NCBI GenBank assembly: GCA_964398945.1
Contig: CAYNOT010000004.1
Location: 62,001-126,000, forward strand
DNA: 64,000 nucleotides
Direction: 5' to 3'
Source: JBGTGG01 sp964398945
GTDB taxonomy: Bacteria > Bacteroidota > Bacteroidia > Cytophagales > Cyclobacteriaceae
The translations under genes were made by a program, and so were the position numbers. Below are positions 15,678-24,757 of this stretch, one piece after another. A model generated the notes under the pieces. It ran no database searches. It saw only the letters and a program-made list of their open reading frames with translations, and was not told the DNA's origin. Numbering within the stretch: the stretch's first letter is position 1; every line of letters starts with the position of its first letter.

Positions 15678-18600
15678 TTATTTTTGAATGATGAAACGGA
15701 CGGATTCCCTTCCGCTATTCGTATTCAATATCAAAACATAATTACCTGCCGGATGATTGTTTAACGGAATTGCTTCCGTTTGTTTCCCGGCATTCTTCAA
15801 CCCAAGTCCCTTTCCGGAAATTGTTTTCCCGGTCATATCCACAATCTGAAAGCCTACATTGGAGGGTTTGGCCAACACATATTCAATGGTGATTTGTTCG
15901 GATGCTGGATTTGGAAAAAGCTTAACCCCATTTGAAAGTTCAGGATTGATGGCGAGCGGTGCTATTTGAATCGTAACATAATTGATAGCCCAGCCCCAGG
16001 CGGTCCCTGTATTATCGGTTTTCAATTGTAGCCTGAAGAGGAGGGTATCATCAGCAGAAAATGTTTGGCTGAGGTCATAAGCAGCTTCCCTAAACAATGT
16101 GGTATTGCCTTGTGTACTTGCATTAAAAGCACTTAACCAATCATCATGTTTAGAAGCATCGTACCCAACATTCAATGGAAGCCAGGTAATTCCGTCTTTT
16201 GTTGCTTCAATGGTAATCGTGTCTTTGCCTGGTTCTGTTATGGCGAGATCGCTTACATACATCATCGGAAAAGTGGCGTTGACCTTAACGGGATGTCGTA
16301 AGATGGTTTGGTATGTTGTGTTGTTCAAATAATTATGTGAAGTCTGAATACTTTGCCGTTCGCTTGATCCCGGAAAACCCCGCAAAGTCATATTCTTTAA
16401 CGTTAAATCACTGGTATTGGCAAAATAGGTAGCATACGAATTTTCAATGCTAAGAATATCAAGTTGCTCTACCGGATATATTTTTGAAGTAGTGGGAGAG
16501 TTTCCAATGTATGATCTAAATGTAAGATCATAATTATTTGGTGTTAGGCCACTGATTTGAAAAATATATTCCCCTGTCGATAGGTTTTTGTTCATCCCGG
16601 AAGAGACACCATTAAAAAGTAGCTCAACAGAATCATAAGGTATGTCAAGAAAAACCTTGGCAACAAACAATTCTTTTGGTGAAGTACCATGTGTGATGAG
16701 TTCAGGCGACTTTAATGTGAGTTGCGGTTGCTCAATGGTAGCAGTCCAGATACCCCGGCCATGCGTTGCAATTACAACCTGATCATCTTGCCCTTTCATT
16801 TCCCACACGGCAACCTTTGGGAAGTCGTCAATCAATAACCAGGATTGTCCGTTATCCTGTGATTCAAAAATCCCGATTTCAGTCCCTGCCCAGATGATAT
16901 CGGTATTGTCAGGCCGGACGTAAAGAGAATATACAGCAACATCCGGAAATCCATTTGCACTCACATCACTATTTCCGAAACCTGAAATGTCTTCCCATGT
17001 TTGGCCAAGATTTGTTGTGCGTAAAATCTTTGGGTTTTTCGCAAAAGAGAAAAGGGCATACGCTGTATTTTGTTCCGTTGGATGCGATGCGATTCTTGTA
17101 ATGGATCCAAGACCCGGGTAATTTACGGTTGGGCTAAATGTTTTTCCGCCATCTTTTGAAACATGAAGTTTTTGTGTTCCACTCATGCCACTTCCCGCCC
17201 ATACGATATCCGCATTTGCACGGGAAACTTCAACATCCATAAAAGAAACCGACCGGCCTACATCATGCCAATTCGAGGTGATGGGTACGCTGGCCCAGGT
17301 TTGACCGAAATTTTCTGAGCGGTATACACCTTTGAAGGTAACTGTAAAAATACGATCCGGATAGTTTTTTGAATTGGCAAGTTTCGAAATGAAAGGGGAA
17401 GGTTCGGCTATACTATTTGGCCCAATTCCGGAGGTGGCCGCCAACCATGTCATTCCACCATTTATTGACCTGCGAAAATTATTGTGCTGTGAACCGCCAA
17501 TGAGTTTGTTTGGATCAAGGTTGTGCCACAGCACTTCAAAACCATCGCCCCCAATTGCAAAAGTATAGTTGGTCGCGCTCGATGCAGAAGCATCAGTAGA
17601 TCGCCATGTTCCATTGTCTTGTGTGCCCCCAAAGTATTGGTCTTCCCCAGGTTTTTTATCAACCCCATAAAATTGGCTGGTGTTATAGCCAAACCCAACA
17701 TATTTCCAATCGTTTTGTGCAGTGCCCGGAGCGGTCGAAACTTTTGATTCATAAAGGCCGCCATCATTGGCCAACAAAATTTTGTATGTTTTTTGTGTTG
17801 CGTTAATCGGAACGGCAACCATGTTGTGCTGATCAGGATGCACACCTGTTCTTAATGATTGACTGAATTGGTTTTTGCCATCGAATTCCCCATAAACGTC
17901 AGCAACCGTGGAGGTAGTTGCATTTAGCTTACTGATTTCAAAAAAGTTTATGCGTAAAGCTGAAGCCGGCAAAGCACCGGGGTTCCATGTAGCATCTGCT
18001 TTTAATACTGGCCAAATAAAGTAAGCTTCCTTAAACTCATGCCCTCCGTTTACTGCGATGGATGGGTTGGGAGTATTCGCATCATAGGTTACGTTATTGA
18101 CGTAAAGATACTCGCGACTATGCAAGGCGGCTGCAACTGTTGAATCTGTATTTTGTGCATAGAGGTTAAATAGGCCATTGCGGTCTTGATCCCGAAAGGA
18201 TGCCATCAATTGTCTGTTATTGGTGATATCCCAAACCTGAAAGGGAACATTTACATAATCCTGATAGGAATGATTAGCCGCGGCCACACCCGAAGTTGCT
18301 CCTGCCGGCACCATAAACCTGTGGGCTTTTTGTGTTATGCCCGGGCCAAACCGAACTTCAACACTGATATTCCCTTCAGCGCCTATATAAAGTGTTCCAC
18401 CATAGTAAGGTGCACCAAAATTAACGAGCGATAAAAATGAACCGGTATTATCTTCTTCAACATTATAGGTTTTGACCACCGTAGACCCGGAAGATAGTTT
18501 TGATTTGAAAAGCCCTACGCCTCCATAGTATACAACGTCAGCATCAAAAGGATCACAAAGGATGGAGTTATCATACCACCCCTGGCCACCAAGAAAATCA

Positions 18601-19646
18601 ACAGCCGCATTGGCATTGATCGATACATTTATCAAAGACCAGGTTAATCCAGCATTGTCTGACATATACAAATCCGATTCACTACCTGACAATACACCCT
18701 CCACCGAAGCAAATACCCGGTTAGGTTTAGCGGGTGACACATCAATTTCAATTCTTCCATCAGGATTCATTCCATCACTTGACATATTCCAGGAGATGCC
18801 ACCATCCACTGATTTTAGAACACCCAGGCCATATCGCGCTGCATATTGAATGGTGAAATTTCCCGGGGTCATTTTTAAATCTTGAATACGACCGCCTCCC
18901 GAATACACTTTTGTCCACCCAGCTCCGCCATTGGTAGTCCTGTAAATCCCATTGTTGGTAGCTACCACTGCAATATTGGGATCCGTTGGGTGCACAATAG
19001 CCCTGTTCACATCACTGAAACTGGTTGTTGTTGACAGATGGCTCCAGGTTTGTCCTTTGTTGAGCGATTTGTACATTCCATTTCCCGCTACCCCACCAGT
19101 ATTGCCAAAACCTTCACCTGTACCGAGGTAGATGATATTGGAATTGCTGGGTGCCATGGCCAATACCGTGGTGGCAAGATTTGGCAAGTCGGGTGTTACT
19201 TGTAGCCAAACGGAACCGGCATTGGTGGTTTTCCACACACCACCGCTTGCTGAACCAACAAACCATGTATTCCTGGTGGGGTCATCCGGGTCTACGAGTA
19301 TACCCCGTGTCCTTCCGGCAACATTTGCAGGGCCTCGCTCTTTCCATTCCAATACACCATTCGATTGGGTACGAAATACAGCACGAAAATCAGCTGCTTT
19401 TACTTTGGCTTTTTGAAGTTCAACAATACTATTGCCTGCCGGATATCCAGGTTCTGAATCGCCAGCTTTGGTCCGGATGCCTTTGTGAAACAAAAGAAAT
19501 TGCTCCGGGTCATCGTAATGATCCCCTTCCCGCGCTTCTGTTTTGATTACCAACGAATCTTTTTCGGATTCAGAGTCGAAGTAGATACCGGCCCCAACTG
19601 TTGCACAGAATAAAAAAGTAAGGGCAATTATTTTTCGTAAAGACAT
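15678..19646 (-). CDS. Secreted beta-propeller (BNR/VPS10-like) protein with T9SS type A sorting domain
   Basis: A 1322-residue exported protein. N-terminal signal (KIIALTFLFCATVGAG). Residues about 95-340 and 640-980 contain many sialidase/sortilin-like propeller blades with the Asp-box pattern (GGVWKTTNAGSVW, NGMYKSLNKGQTW, NGIYRTTNGGAGW, KLHVSKDGGKTF, KILRTTNLGQTW, GIFESQDNGQSW). A jelly-roll-like region lies around 1100-1240. The last 80 residues are a type A T9SS C-terminal domain (LFPNPASEQITIEY, GKTISG, PAGNYVLIL, final KxxxK-type end). Expected to be secreted and cell-surface attached. Substrate unknown; this family is often labelled glycosyl hydrolase without proof. Confidence 0.88.
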   Translation of the reverse strand: MSLRKIIALTFLFCATVGAGIYFDSESEKDSLVIKTEAREGDHYDDPEQFLLFHKGIRTKAGDSEPGYPAGNSIVELQKAKVKAADFRAVFRTQSNGVLEWKERGPANVAGRTRGILVDPDDPTRNTWFVGSASGGVWKTTNAGSVWLQVTPDLPNLATTVLAMAPSNSNIIYLGTGEGFGNTGGVAGNGMYKSLNKGQTWSHLSTTTSFSDVNRAIVHPTDPNIAVVATNNGIYRTTNGGAGWTKVYSGGGRIQDLKMTPGNFTIQYAARYGLGVLKSVDGGISWNMSSDGMNPDGRIEIDVSPAKPNRVFASVEGVLSGSESDLYMSDNAGLTWSLINVSINANAAVDFLGGQGWYDNSILCDPFDADVVYYGGVGLFKSKLSSGSTVVKTYNVEEDNTGSFLSLVNFGAPYYGGTLYIGAEGNISVEVRFGPGITQKAHRFMVPAGATSGVAAANHSYQDYVNVPFQVWDITNNRQLMASFRDQDRNGLFNLYAQNTDSTVAAALHSREYLYVNNVTYDANTPNPSIAVNGGHEFKEAYFIWPVLKADATWNPGALPASALRINFFEISKLNATTSTVADVYGEFDGKNQFSQSLRTGVHPDQHNMVAVPINATQKTYKILLANDGGLYESKVSTAPGTAQNDWKYVGFGYNTSQFYGVDKKPGEDQYFGGTQDNGTWRSTDASASSATNYTFAIGGDGFEVLWHNLDPNKLIGGSQHNNFRRSINGGMTWLAATSGIGPNSIAEPSPFISKLANSKNYPDRIFTVTFKGVYRSENFGQTWASVPITSNWHDVGRSVSFMDVEVSRANADIVWAGSGMSGTQKLHVSKDGGKTFSPTVNYPGLGSITRIASHPTEQNTAYALFSFAKNPKILRTTNLGQTWEDISGFGNSDVSANGFPDVAVYSLYVRPDNTDIIWAGTEIGIFESQDNGQSWLLIDDFPKVAVWEMKGQDDQVVIATHGRGIWTATIEQPQLTLKSPELITHGTSPKELFVAKVFLDIPYDSVELLFNGVSSGMNKNLSTGEYIFQISGLTPNNYDLTFRSYIGNSPTTSKIYPVEQLDILSIENSYATYFANTSDLTLKNMTLRGFPGSSERQSIQTSHNYLNNTTYQTILRHPVKVNATFPMMYVSDLAITEPGKDTITIEATKDGITWLPLNVGYDASKHDDWLSAFNASTQGNTTLFREAAYDLSQTFSADDTLLFRLQLKTDNTGTAWGWAINYVTIQIAPLAINPELSNGVKLFPNPASEQITIEYVLAKPSNVGFQIVDMTGKTISGKGLGLKNAGKQTEAIPLNNHPAGNYVLILNTNSGRESVRFIIQK

Positions 19647-19652
19647 CTGTGG

Positions 19653-20036
19653 TTATTTGGTATGAGTGGGTATTGAAATGTATCGGATATACTCTTCAAT
19701 GCTTTTATTCAGTTCTATCATGCCGGGCACATTTAATAATTCAATCGTGGAGTTGTCCTTCCATTTTACATGTCCGGGCCTGAATTTTTTTTCGAGTACA
19801 ATTTTTTGATTGGACACCTGGATTACCAGGAATTTTATAAGTTCTTTATCTGGCGTTTGTTCCTCAACCACTAACAAATAAGTTTTCTCATTGTTGTACG
19901 AAGTTGTAAAAGCATTCGGGATTGAACGCTGGATTACCGTCTCCAATGAGGTGGGATCATTTTTTGTGGTTTTACATCCGGAATAGGGAAAGGAAACAAA
20001 TACCAGCAGAAACAGCCACTTTTTGAGAAAAGACAT
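19653..20036 (-). CDS. Small lipoprotein of unknown function
   Basis: A 127-residue protein with a lipoprotein signal: hydrophobic WLFLLVFVSFPYSG then Cys21. The mature part has two beta-rich stretches (TYLLVVEEQTPD, LIKFLVIQVSNQKIVLEKKF) and a helical end. No family recognised. It is 6 bases upstream of the T9SS propeller gene on the same strand, so they are probably expressed together. Confidence 0.7.
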   Translation of the reverse strand: MSFLKKWLFLLVFVSFPYSGCKTTKNDPTSLETVIQRSIPNAFTTSYNNEKTYLLVVEEQTPDKELIKFLVIQVSNQKIVLEKKFRPGHVKWKDNSTIELLNVPGMIELNKSIEEYIRYISIPTHTK

Positions 20037-20057
20037 GAGGCAAGTTAAATCAAAAAA

Positions 20058-21314
20058 TCAGGTCTTTTGCTTTTTTTTCCGGGCTGCAGGAAACAAAATA
20101 TTATTCAGGATTAAGCGATATCCGGGGGAATTGGGGTGTTGGTTTAAGTCGGTTGCCTCTTCCCCAACCTGATGTTGGTAATCTTCCGGATCGTGCCCTC
20201 CGTAAAATGTCCAAAAGCCTTTCCCGAAAACACCATGCAGGTATTTCGCTTCTTTAATGCTCTTGTTTTCACCCATGATCACCGCATCCGGCTTTATCAA
20301 ATGTTTTTTAAACCCGGTGGTTTGCCCAAAAAAACCTTTGATTACCCGCGTATGGTTTTGAGTGAGCATGGTTGGAATGGGATCCCACTTTGCTGAAAAT
20401 TCGAAAAGGTTAAAAAAGTCATTGTCTTGGCGCAGCCCACGTTCGCGTGGATTGTTGTCAATGTTCGAAAACTCATATTGGTATGGATCACGTACTAGTG
20501 TGAAATCAGTGAATGCAAATGTTTTGCTAAAGTCTAACTTTTGTTGTGCGTTGGGATCGGCAGCATCGCCATCGTACATCCGTTCACAAATGTCGATCCC
20601 TTCTGCCGCCAGTGCTATATCGTACGAGTCGGTGGCAGAACACATCGCAAATAAAAACCCACCTCCGGTCACAAACTCATTGATGCGTTTGGCAACAGCC
20701 AGTTTTAACTGCGATACCTTATGGAACCCATTTCGTTTAGCAGTCTCTTCTGCCTCCCGTTGTTGCTCAATATACCAGGGCATGTGGCTAAATGAACTAT
20801 AGAATTTTCCATATTGTCCTGTAAAATCTTCATGGTGTAAATGGAGCCAATCGTACTTTGGTAATTTTCCGGCCAGCACCTCGTCATCAAAAATCACATC
20901 ATACGGGATTTCCGCATAGGTGAGCACTAACGTTACGGCATCATCCCAGGGCTGTTTTGATTTGGGTGTGTACACTGCAATTTTTGGATACTTCTCCAGT
21001 TTCATAATATCGAAATTGACAGCCGGACTTCCGATTTCTGCAATAATTTGGTTGGCGTTGGCATCGGAAATAACCTCAAAGCTTACACCGCGAACAACCA
21101 GTTCATTTTGAATGGAAGGGTGGTATTTGCACATAAAACTCCCGCCACGGTAGTTCAATAGCCAATCAACTTCAACTTCACTTTTCAAAACCCAATAGGC
21201 AATTCCATAAGCTTTCAGGTGGTTGGTCTGCTTTTCATCCATCGGAATAAAGATGTAATTTGCCAGGGCTCCTTTGAAAGCAAATAATAGACAAAACAAA
21301 AGGGCTGTTCTCAT
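20058..21314 (-). CDS. Conserved exported Bacteroidota protein with a GATase1-like fold
   Basis: A 418-residue protein with signal peptide (TALLFCLLFAFKGALA) from ATG 21314; an ATG 15 bases upstream is an alternative. Seen: KIAVYTPKSKQPWDDAVTLVL, YAEIPYDVIFDDEVL, YDWLHLHHEDF, FVTGGGFLFAMCSATDSYD and, near the end, FGKGFWTFYGGHDPEDYQH. The alternation of strands plus GGGFLFAMCSA resembles a class-I glutamine-amidotransferase-like fold with a Cys at the nucleophile elbow. Homologues are, as I recall, sometimes labelled 'asparagine synthetase B', but no glutaminase or ATP-pyrophosphatase motif is present, so I do not accept that label. Function unknown; probably same transcript as the lipoprotein. 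Confidence 0.7.
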   Translation of the reverse strand: MRTALLFCLLFAFKGALANYIFIPMDEKQTNHLKAYGIAYWVLKSEVEVDWLLNYRGGSFMCKYHPSIQNELVVRGVSFEVISDANANQIIAEIGSPAVNFDIMKLEKYPKIAVYTPKSKQPWDDAVTLVLTYAEIPYDVIFDDEVLAGKLPKYDWLHLHHEDFTGQYGKFYSSFSHMPWYIEQQREAEETAKRNGFHKVSQLKLAVAKRINEFVTGGGFLFAMCSATDSYDIALAAEGIDICERMYDGDAADPNAQQKLDFSKTFAFTDFTLVRDPYQYEFSNIDNNPRERGLRQDNDFFNLFEFSAKWDPIPTMLTQNHTRVIKGFFGQTTGFKKHLIKPDAVIMGENKSIKEAKYLHGVFGKGFWTFYGGHDPEDYQHQVGEEATDLNQHPNSPGYRLILNNILFPAARKKKQKT

Positions 21315-21454
21315 CGTAGATAGTTCCATGGTTACTCCTTCAAAGGTACAACAAAAGGACTTTTTTTGAGCCTTGAAATATTTTAATGGTTTGGTGTAAC
21401 TTTAAGGCTCTTAATTCAACGTATTAACGTATTACTTTCGTTTCAACTATCTGA

Positions 21455-22687
21455 ATGAATTTACTGGAAAATTTTAAAGAGGGGTTGCGGTCGGTTCAGG
21501 CCAATTTGCTCAGGTCCGTATTGACCGCCTTGATCGTTGCCCTCGGTATCATGTCGTTGGTGGGGATGCTTACCACCGTTGATGGGATCGAAGCTTCTGT
21601 AAAAGAAAGCCTTTCCTCACTCGGCTTCAATACATTTGATATTTATTCCAAGACATTCAGGCGGGCAAATGCACAAGGCGTGGTTGAAAAATCCTATCCG
21701 TTAATAAAACTGCAAGAGACACAACGCTTTATTGATTTGTATTCCGTTCCTTCCACGATTAGTATTTCGGCATGGGTTTCGGGTGCAGTGGAAGTTAAGC
21801 GATTATCCAAAAAGACAAACCCCAATGTAGCTGTAAGAGGGGTCAACTCTGAATACATGACGATCAAAGCATTGGAGTTTGAACATGGAAGAAATTTCTC
21901 CAAGCTTGAAATCGATTATGGTACACCGGTAGTGGTGATTGGCCATAAAATTTACACCTCGCTTTTCGATGACCGTGATGATCCGATTGGGCAAAAAATA
22001 ACATTGTTAGGTGCGCAGTTTAAAGTGATTGGGGTATTGGTTAAAAAAGGTGATTTTTCAGAGGATAATTATGACAACTCGGTATATATGCCCATTCGGA
22101 AAGGAAACCAGATGGCAGATGGCCGGGCATTGCGGTATAGTTTGACCATCGGTGTTGACCGGCCTGAGCAGTTTGATTATGCGATGGGGGAAGCAACCGG
22201 TTTGATGCGCAAAATCAGAAAAGATGAAATGGGCAATCCCAATTCATTTGAAATAGAAAAAAGTGAAACATTGGCCGAGAATATGGCATCCATCACTTCC
22301 GGATTACGGATGGCCGGATTTGGTGTTGGGTTTATCACCTTGTTGGGCGCGTGTATTGCCCTGATGAATATCATGCTGGTTTCGGTAACAGAGCGCACCC
22401 GTGAAGTAGGGGTACGGAAAGCACTCGGTGCAACCCCATTGCGAATCCGTCAGCAGTTTGTAATTGAAGCTATTGTGGTTTGCCTTTTAGGTGGTGTGCT
22501 CGGAATTATTCTGGGTATCGGAATTGGCAATCTTCTGGCTTCCGTCATTGGTGGAAAATTTGTTATTCCCTGGATGTGGATGGGAATAGGTTTAGCGGTT
22601 TGCGTTTTTGTCGGATTGATTTCCGGTTATTATCCTGCACAAAAAGCATCGCGTTTAGATCCGATCGATTCCCTGCGATTTGAGTAA
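21455..22687 (+). CDS. ABC transporter permease, MacB/FtsX type
   Basis: A 410-residue inner-membrane protein. One N-terminal membrane helix (VLTALIVALGIMSLVGML), a large periplasmic MacB_PCD domain (about 45-270), then three helices in the FtsX domain (GVGFITLLGACIALMNIMLVSV, VIEAIVVCLLGGVLGIILGIGIG, MWMGIGLAVCVFVGLISGYYPA). ERTREVGVRKALGATPLRIRQQF (read in two parts) is the conserved cytoplasmic coupling loop. No ATPase or membrane-fusion partner lies next to it, so its ATPase must be elsewhere. Likely exports a peptide, lipid or drug, or signals envelope stress. Confidence 0.88.
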   Translation: MNLLENFKEGLRSVQANLLRSVLTALIVALGIMSLVGMLTTVDGIEASVKESLSSLGFNTFDIYSKTFRRANAQGVVEKSYPLIKLQETQRFIDLYSVPSTISISAWVSGAVEVKRLSKKTNPNVAVRGVNSEYMTIKALEFEHGRNFSKLEIDYGTPVVVIGHKIYTSLFDDRDDPIGQKITLLGAQFKVIGVLVKKGDFSEDNYDNSVYMPIRKGNQMADGRALRYSLTIGVDRPEQFDYAMGEATGLMRKIRKDEMGNPNSFEIEKSETLAENMASITSGLRMAGFGVGFITLLGACIALMNIMLVSVTERTREVGVRKALGATPLRIRQQFVIEAIVVCLLGGVLGIILGIGIGNLLASVIGGKFVIPWMWMGIGLAVCVFVGLISGYYPAQKASRLDPIDSLRFE

Positions 22688-22717
22688 ATCCTTTTACGAA
22701 TCATTCTACCTTGTTTT

Positions 22718-22748
22718 TTTGAGGAACCAGCCTCAACTGGTATCTTGC
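22718..22748 (+). promoter_or_regulatory. Bacteroidota-type promoter for the NPD flavoenzyme operon
   Basis: TTTG at 22718-22721, a 19-base spacer, then TATCTTGC at 22741-22748 (TAnnTTTG with one mismatch shifted at the end). Initiation is expected near 22755, leaving about 15 bases before the TTG start codon. Confidence 0.65.
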
Positions 22749-22769
22749 CCGGGTATTTAACTACCCGAT

Positions 22770-23732
22770 TTGAAAACACTCGACCAATTGTTGGGCATCG
22801 ATTATCCGATCATCGTTGCACCCATGTTCCTGATCTCCAATACGAAGATGGTCAAAGCAGCACTCGACAAAGGAGTAACCGCTGCATTTCCTGCATTGAA
22901 TTACCGATCGGACAAAGAATTGCGGGATGCGATTGCCGATATCCGTTCGTATTCCAATAAGCCTTTTGGTGTCAATCTGATTGTAAACAAATCCAATCCA
23001 AAATATAAAGGACAACTGGAAACGCTTCTTGAATTGAACGTTGCTTTTATCATTACTTCATTGGGAAATCCAAAGGAAGTAATTGAACGTTGCCACGAAA
23101 AGGGAATAAAGGTTTTTTGTGATGTGGTTGATTTGAAGTATGCAAGGAAAGTAGAGGGGTTGGGGGCTGATGGTTTGATCGCGGTAAACGCTCAGGCAGG
23201 TGGCCATGCAGGTGATATTGAACCCAAAGAATTGATCACCTTGTTAAAAGAAAATTGTAGTATACCCATTATCACTGCCGGTGGAATTGCAAAAGGTGAA
23301 GATTTGAAACGTGCCATGGATTGGGGTGCTGCAGGTGCGTCTGTTGGAACAATATTTATCGCCTGTGAAGAAGCCGATATTGCACCCGAATACAAACAGG
23401 CAATTGTTGAGTACGGTGCGAAAGATATTGTGCGCACCAATAAAATGTCAGGGTCACCGTTGACGGTAATCAATACACCGTATGTTCAAAGCATTGGAAC
23501 AAAAGCAACTTTTTTGGAATGGCTGCACAACAACAATCGGTGGTTAAAGAAATATGTGAAAATGATTATTGCACTTCGCGGAATGAACCAGGTGGAGAAG
23601 GCTGCAAAAACCGCAACATATAAAACAGTTTGGTGTGCAGGGCCTGCTATCGAACATGTGCATAGCATTTTGCCAATGCGTACTATTCTTGATAATTTTA
23701 TAAATCAATTTAAAGCGGCTAAATCAAATTAA
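22770..23732 (+). CDS. NPD/nitronate monooxygenase-family flavoprotein
   Basis: A 320-residue FMN-dependent TIM-barrel enzyme of the 2-nitropropane dioxygenase family. Seen: YPIIVAPMFLISN at the N terminus, the catalytic-His context NAQAGGHAGD, and FMN-phosphate motifs ITAGGIAKGEDL and GASVGTIFIACEE. Could be a nitronate monooxygenase or an enoyl-ACP reductase (FabK)-like enzyme; sequence alone does not decide. The start codon is TTG at 22770, supported by the promoter just upstream. Confidence 0.85.
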   Translation: MKTLDQLLGIDYPIIVAPMFLISNTKMVKAALDKGVTAAFPALNYRSDKELRDAIADIRSYSNKPFGVNLIVNKSNPKYKGQLETLLELNVAFIITSLGNPKEVIERCHEKGIKVFCDVVDLKYARKVEGLGADGLIAVNAQAGGHAGDIEPKELITLLKENCSIPIITAGGIAKGEDLKRAMDWGAAGASVGTIFIACEEADIAPEYKQAIVEYGAKDIVRTNKMSGSPLTVINTPYVQSIGTKATFLEWLHNNNRWLKKYVKMIIALRGMNQVEKAAKTATYKTVWCAGPAIEHVHSILPMRTILDNFINQFKAAKSN

Positions 23733-23735
23733 TAT

Positions 23736-24161
23736 ATGACGTCTGTTTCCCCTTTCCATCTTGCCATACCTGTTTCCAACCTGGAAGAATGCAGGTTGTT
23801 TTATCGGGAAGTATTGAAGTGTGAAGAAGGAAGAAGTGATACCCACTGGGTCGATTTCGATTTCTTCGGACACCAATTGGTAATCCATTACAAACCCGCA
23901 GAAGAAAAAAAAGAAGAGCATCACAATGCTGTTGACGGGCACGATGTTCCCGTTCCGCATTTTGGTGTTGTGCTTCCGTGGCAAACGTGGGAAATGTTAG
24001 CAAAAGATTTACGTGAGAGCGGGGTAGAATTTGTAATCGAACCGTACATCCGGTTTGCGGGGCAAGTGGGCGAGCAAGGCACCATGTTTTTTTATGATCC
24101 TTCCGGAAACGCCTTAGAGTTCAAAGCATTTAAAGACATTGATCAGTTGTTTGCCAAATAG
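23736..24161 (+). CDS. VOC (glyoxalase/bleomycin resistance) family protein
   Basis: A 141-residue single-chain VOC protein with two beta-alpha-beta-beta-beta modules: FHLAIPVSNLEECRLFYREV, with FFGHQLVIHY, and PHFGVVLPWQTWEML, with FFYDPSGNALEFKAF. His8, Glu and His residues at the strand positions form the usual metal site. It starts three bases after the NPD gene, so it is in the same operon. Substrate unknown. Confidence 0.88.
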   Translation: MTSVSPFHLAIPVSNLEECRLFYREVLKCEEGRSDTHWVDFDFFGHQLVIHYKPAEEKKEEHHNAVDGHDVPVPHFGVVLPWQTWEMLAKDLRESGVEFVIEPYIRFAGQVGEQGTMFFYDPSGNALEFKAFKDIDQLFAK

Positions 24162-24170
24162 CAATGGGTG

Positions 24171-24677
24171 ATGGCCAACAGTCCAATTACATTTAAAACA
24201 CAAATCGCAAAACTGGAGTACCTGAACACACGCTACCTGGAAGTGCCAAAAAGGATCGTTACGAAATTGGGCGGAAAACTTTCAGTGCGTTTGAAATGTA
24301 CGGTTAACAATACAGTAGAATTTCAATGTGGTTTGATGGCGCTGGGTGAAGGCAAGGCTTACATCAGCATCAATGCAACACGCATGAAGAAATTAAAAGT
24401 TGGGGAAGGGGATACAGTTTCGGTTTCGTTGGTGAAAGATGAAAGTAAATACGGAATGGATATTCCGGTGGAGTTGCTTGAGATTTTCAAACAAGATGCG
24501 GAAGCGAAACGCAGGTTTGGTATGCTCACACCCGGAAAACAACGCTATGTTATTTTTTATGTGGCAGGAGTGAAGAACCCGCAACTTCGCATCGACCGGG
24601 CGATACTGTTGTTGGAAAACCTGAAAAAATTACCGGAAGGGAAAGAAGAGTTTCGGGCGATGCTGGGGAAAAGCTAG
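24171..24677 (+). CDS. YdeI/OmpD-associated family protein with DUF1905-type N-terminal domain
   Basis: A 168-residue cytosolic protein. N-terminal beta-barrel-like half (YLEVPKRIVTKLGGKLSVRLK, YISINATRMKKLKVGEGDTV) followed by the helical YdeI half (DIPVELLEIFKQDAEAKRRF, LTPGKQRYVIFYV). ATG at 24171 is used; GTG one codon earlier is possible. Third gene of the NPD-VOC operon. Function not established for the family. Confidence 0.8.
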   Translation: MANSPITFKTQIAKLEYLNTRYLEVPKRIVTKLGGKLSVRLKCTVNNTVEFQCGLMALGEGKAYISINATRMKKLKVGEGDTVSVSLVKDESKYGMDIPVELLEIFKQDAEAKRRFGMLTPGKQRYVIFYVAGVKNPQLRIDRAILLLENLKKLPEGKEEFRAMLGKS

Positions 24678-24680
24678 CAA

Positions 24681-24747
24681 ATTTCTAATTAGTCAATTTC
24701 TAATTACTAATGAGGCTTGTTTGATTAGGAATTAGGAAATTAGAAAT
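24681..24747. terminator. AT-rich palindromic spacer between convergent genes
   Basis: ATTTCTAATT (24681-24690) is complementary to AATTAGAAAT (24738-24747), with further TAATTA-type partial copies between. It lies between the ends of convergent genes, so it probably acts as a bidirectional terminator; similar A/T palindromes occur at 54680-54795. Confidence 0.4.
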
Positions 24748-24757
24748 CAGCAATTAA

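Noticed and set aside
20058..21314. Identification as asparagine synthetase B
   Set aside because: No N-terminal Cys glutaminase domain and no ATP-pyrophosphatase SGGxDS motif; the protein is exported.
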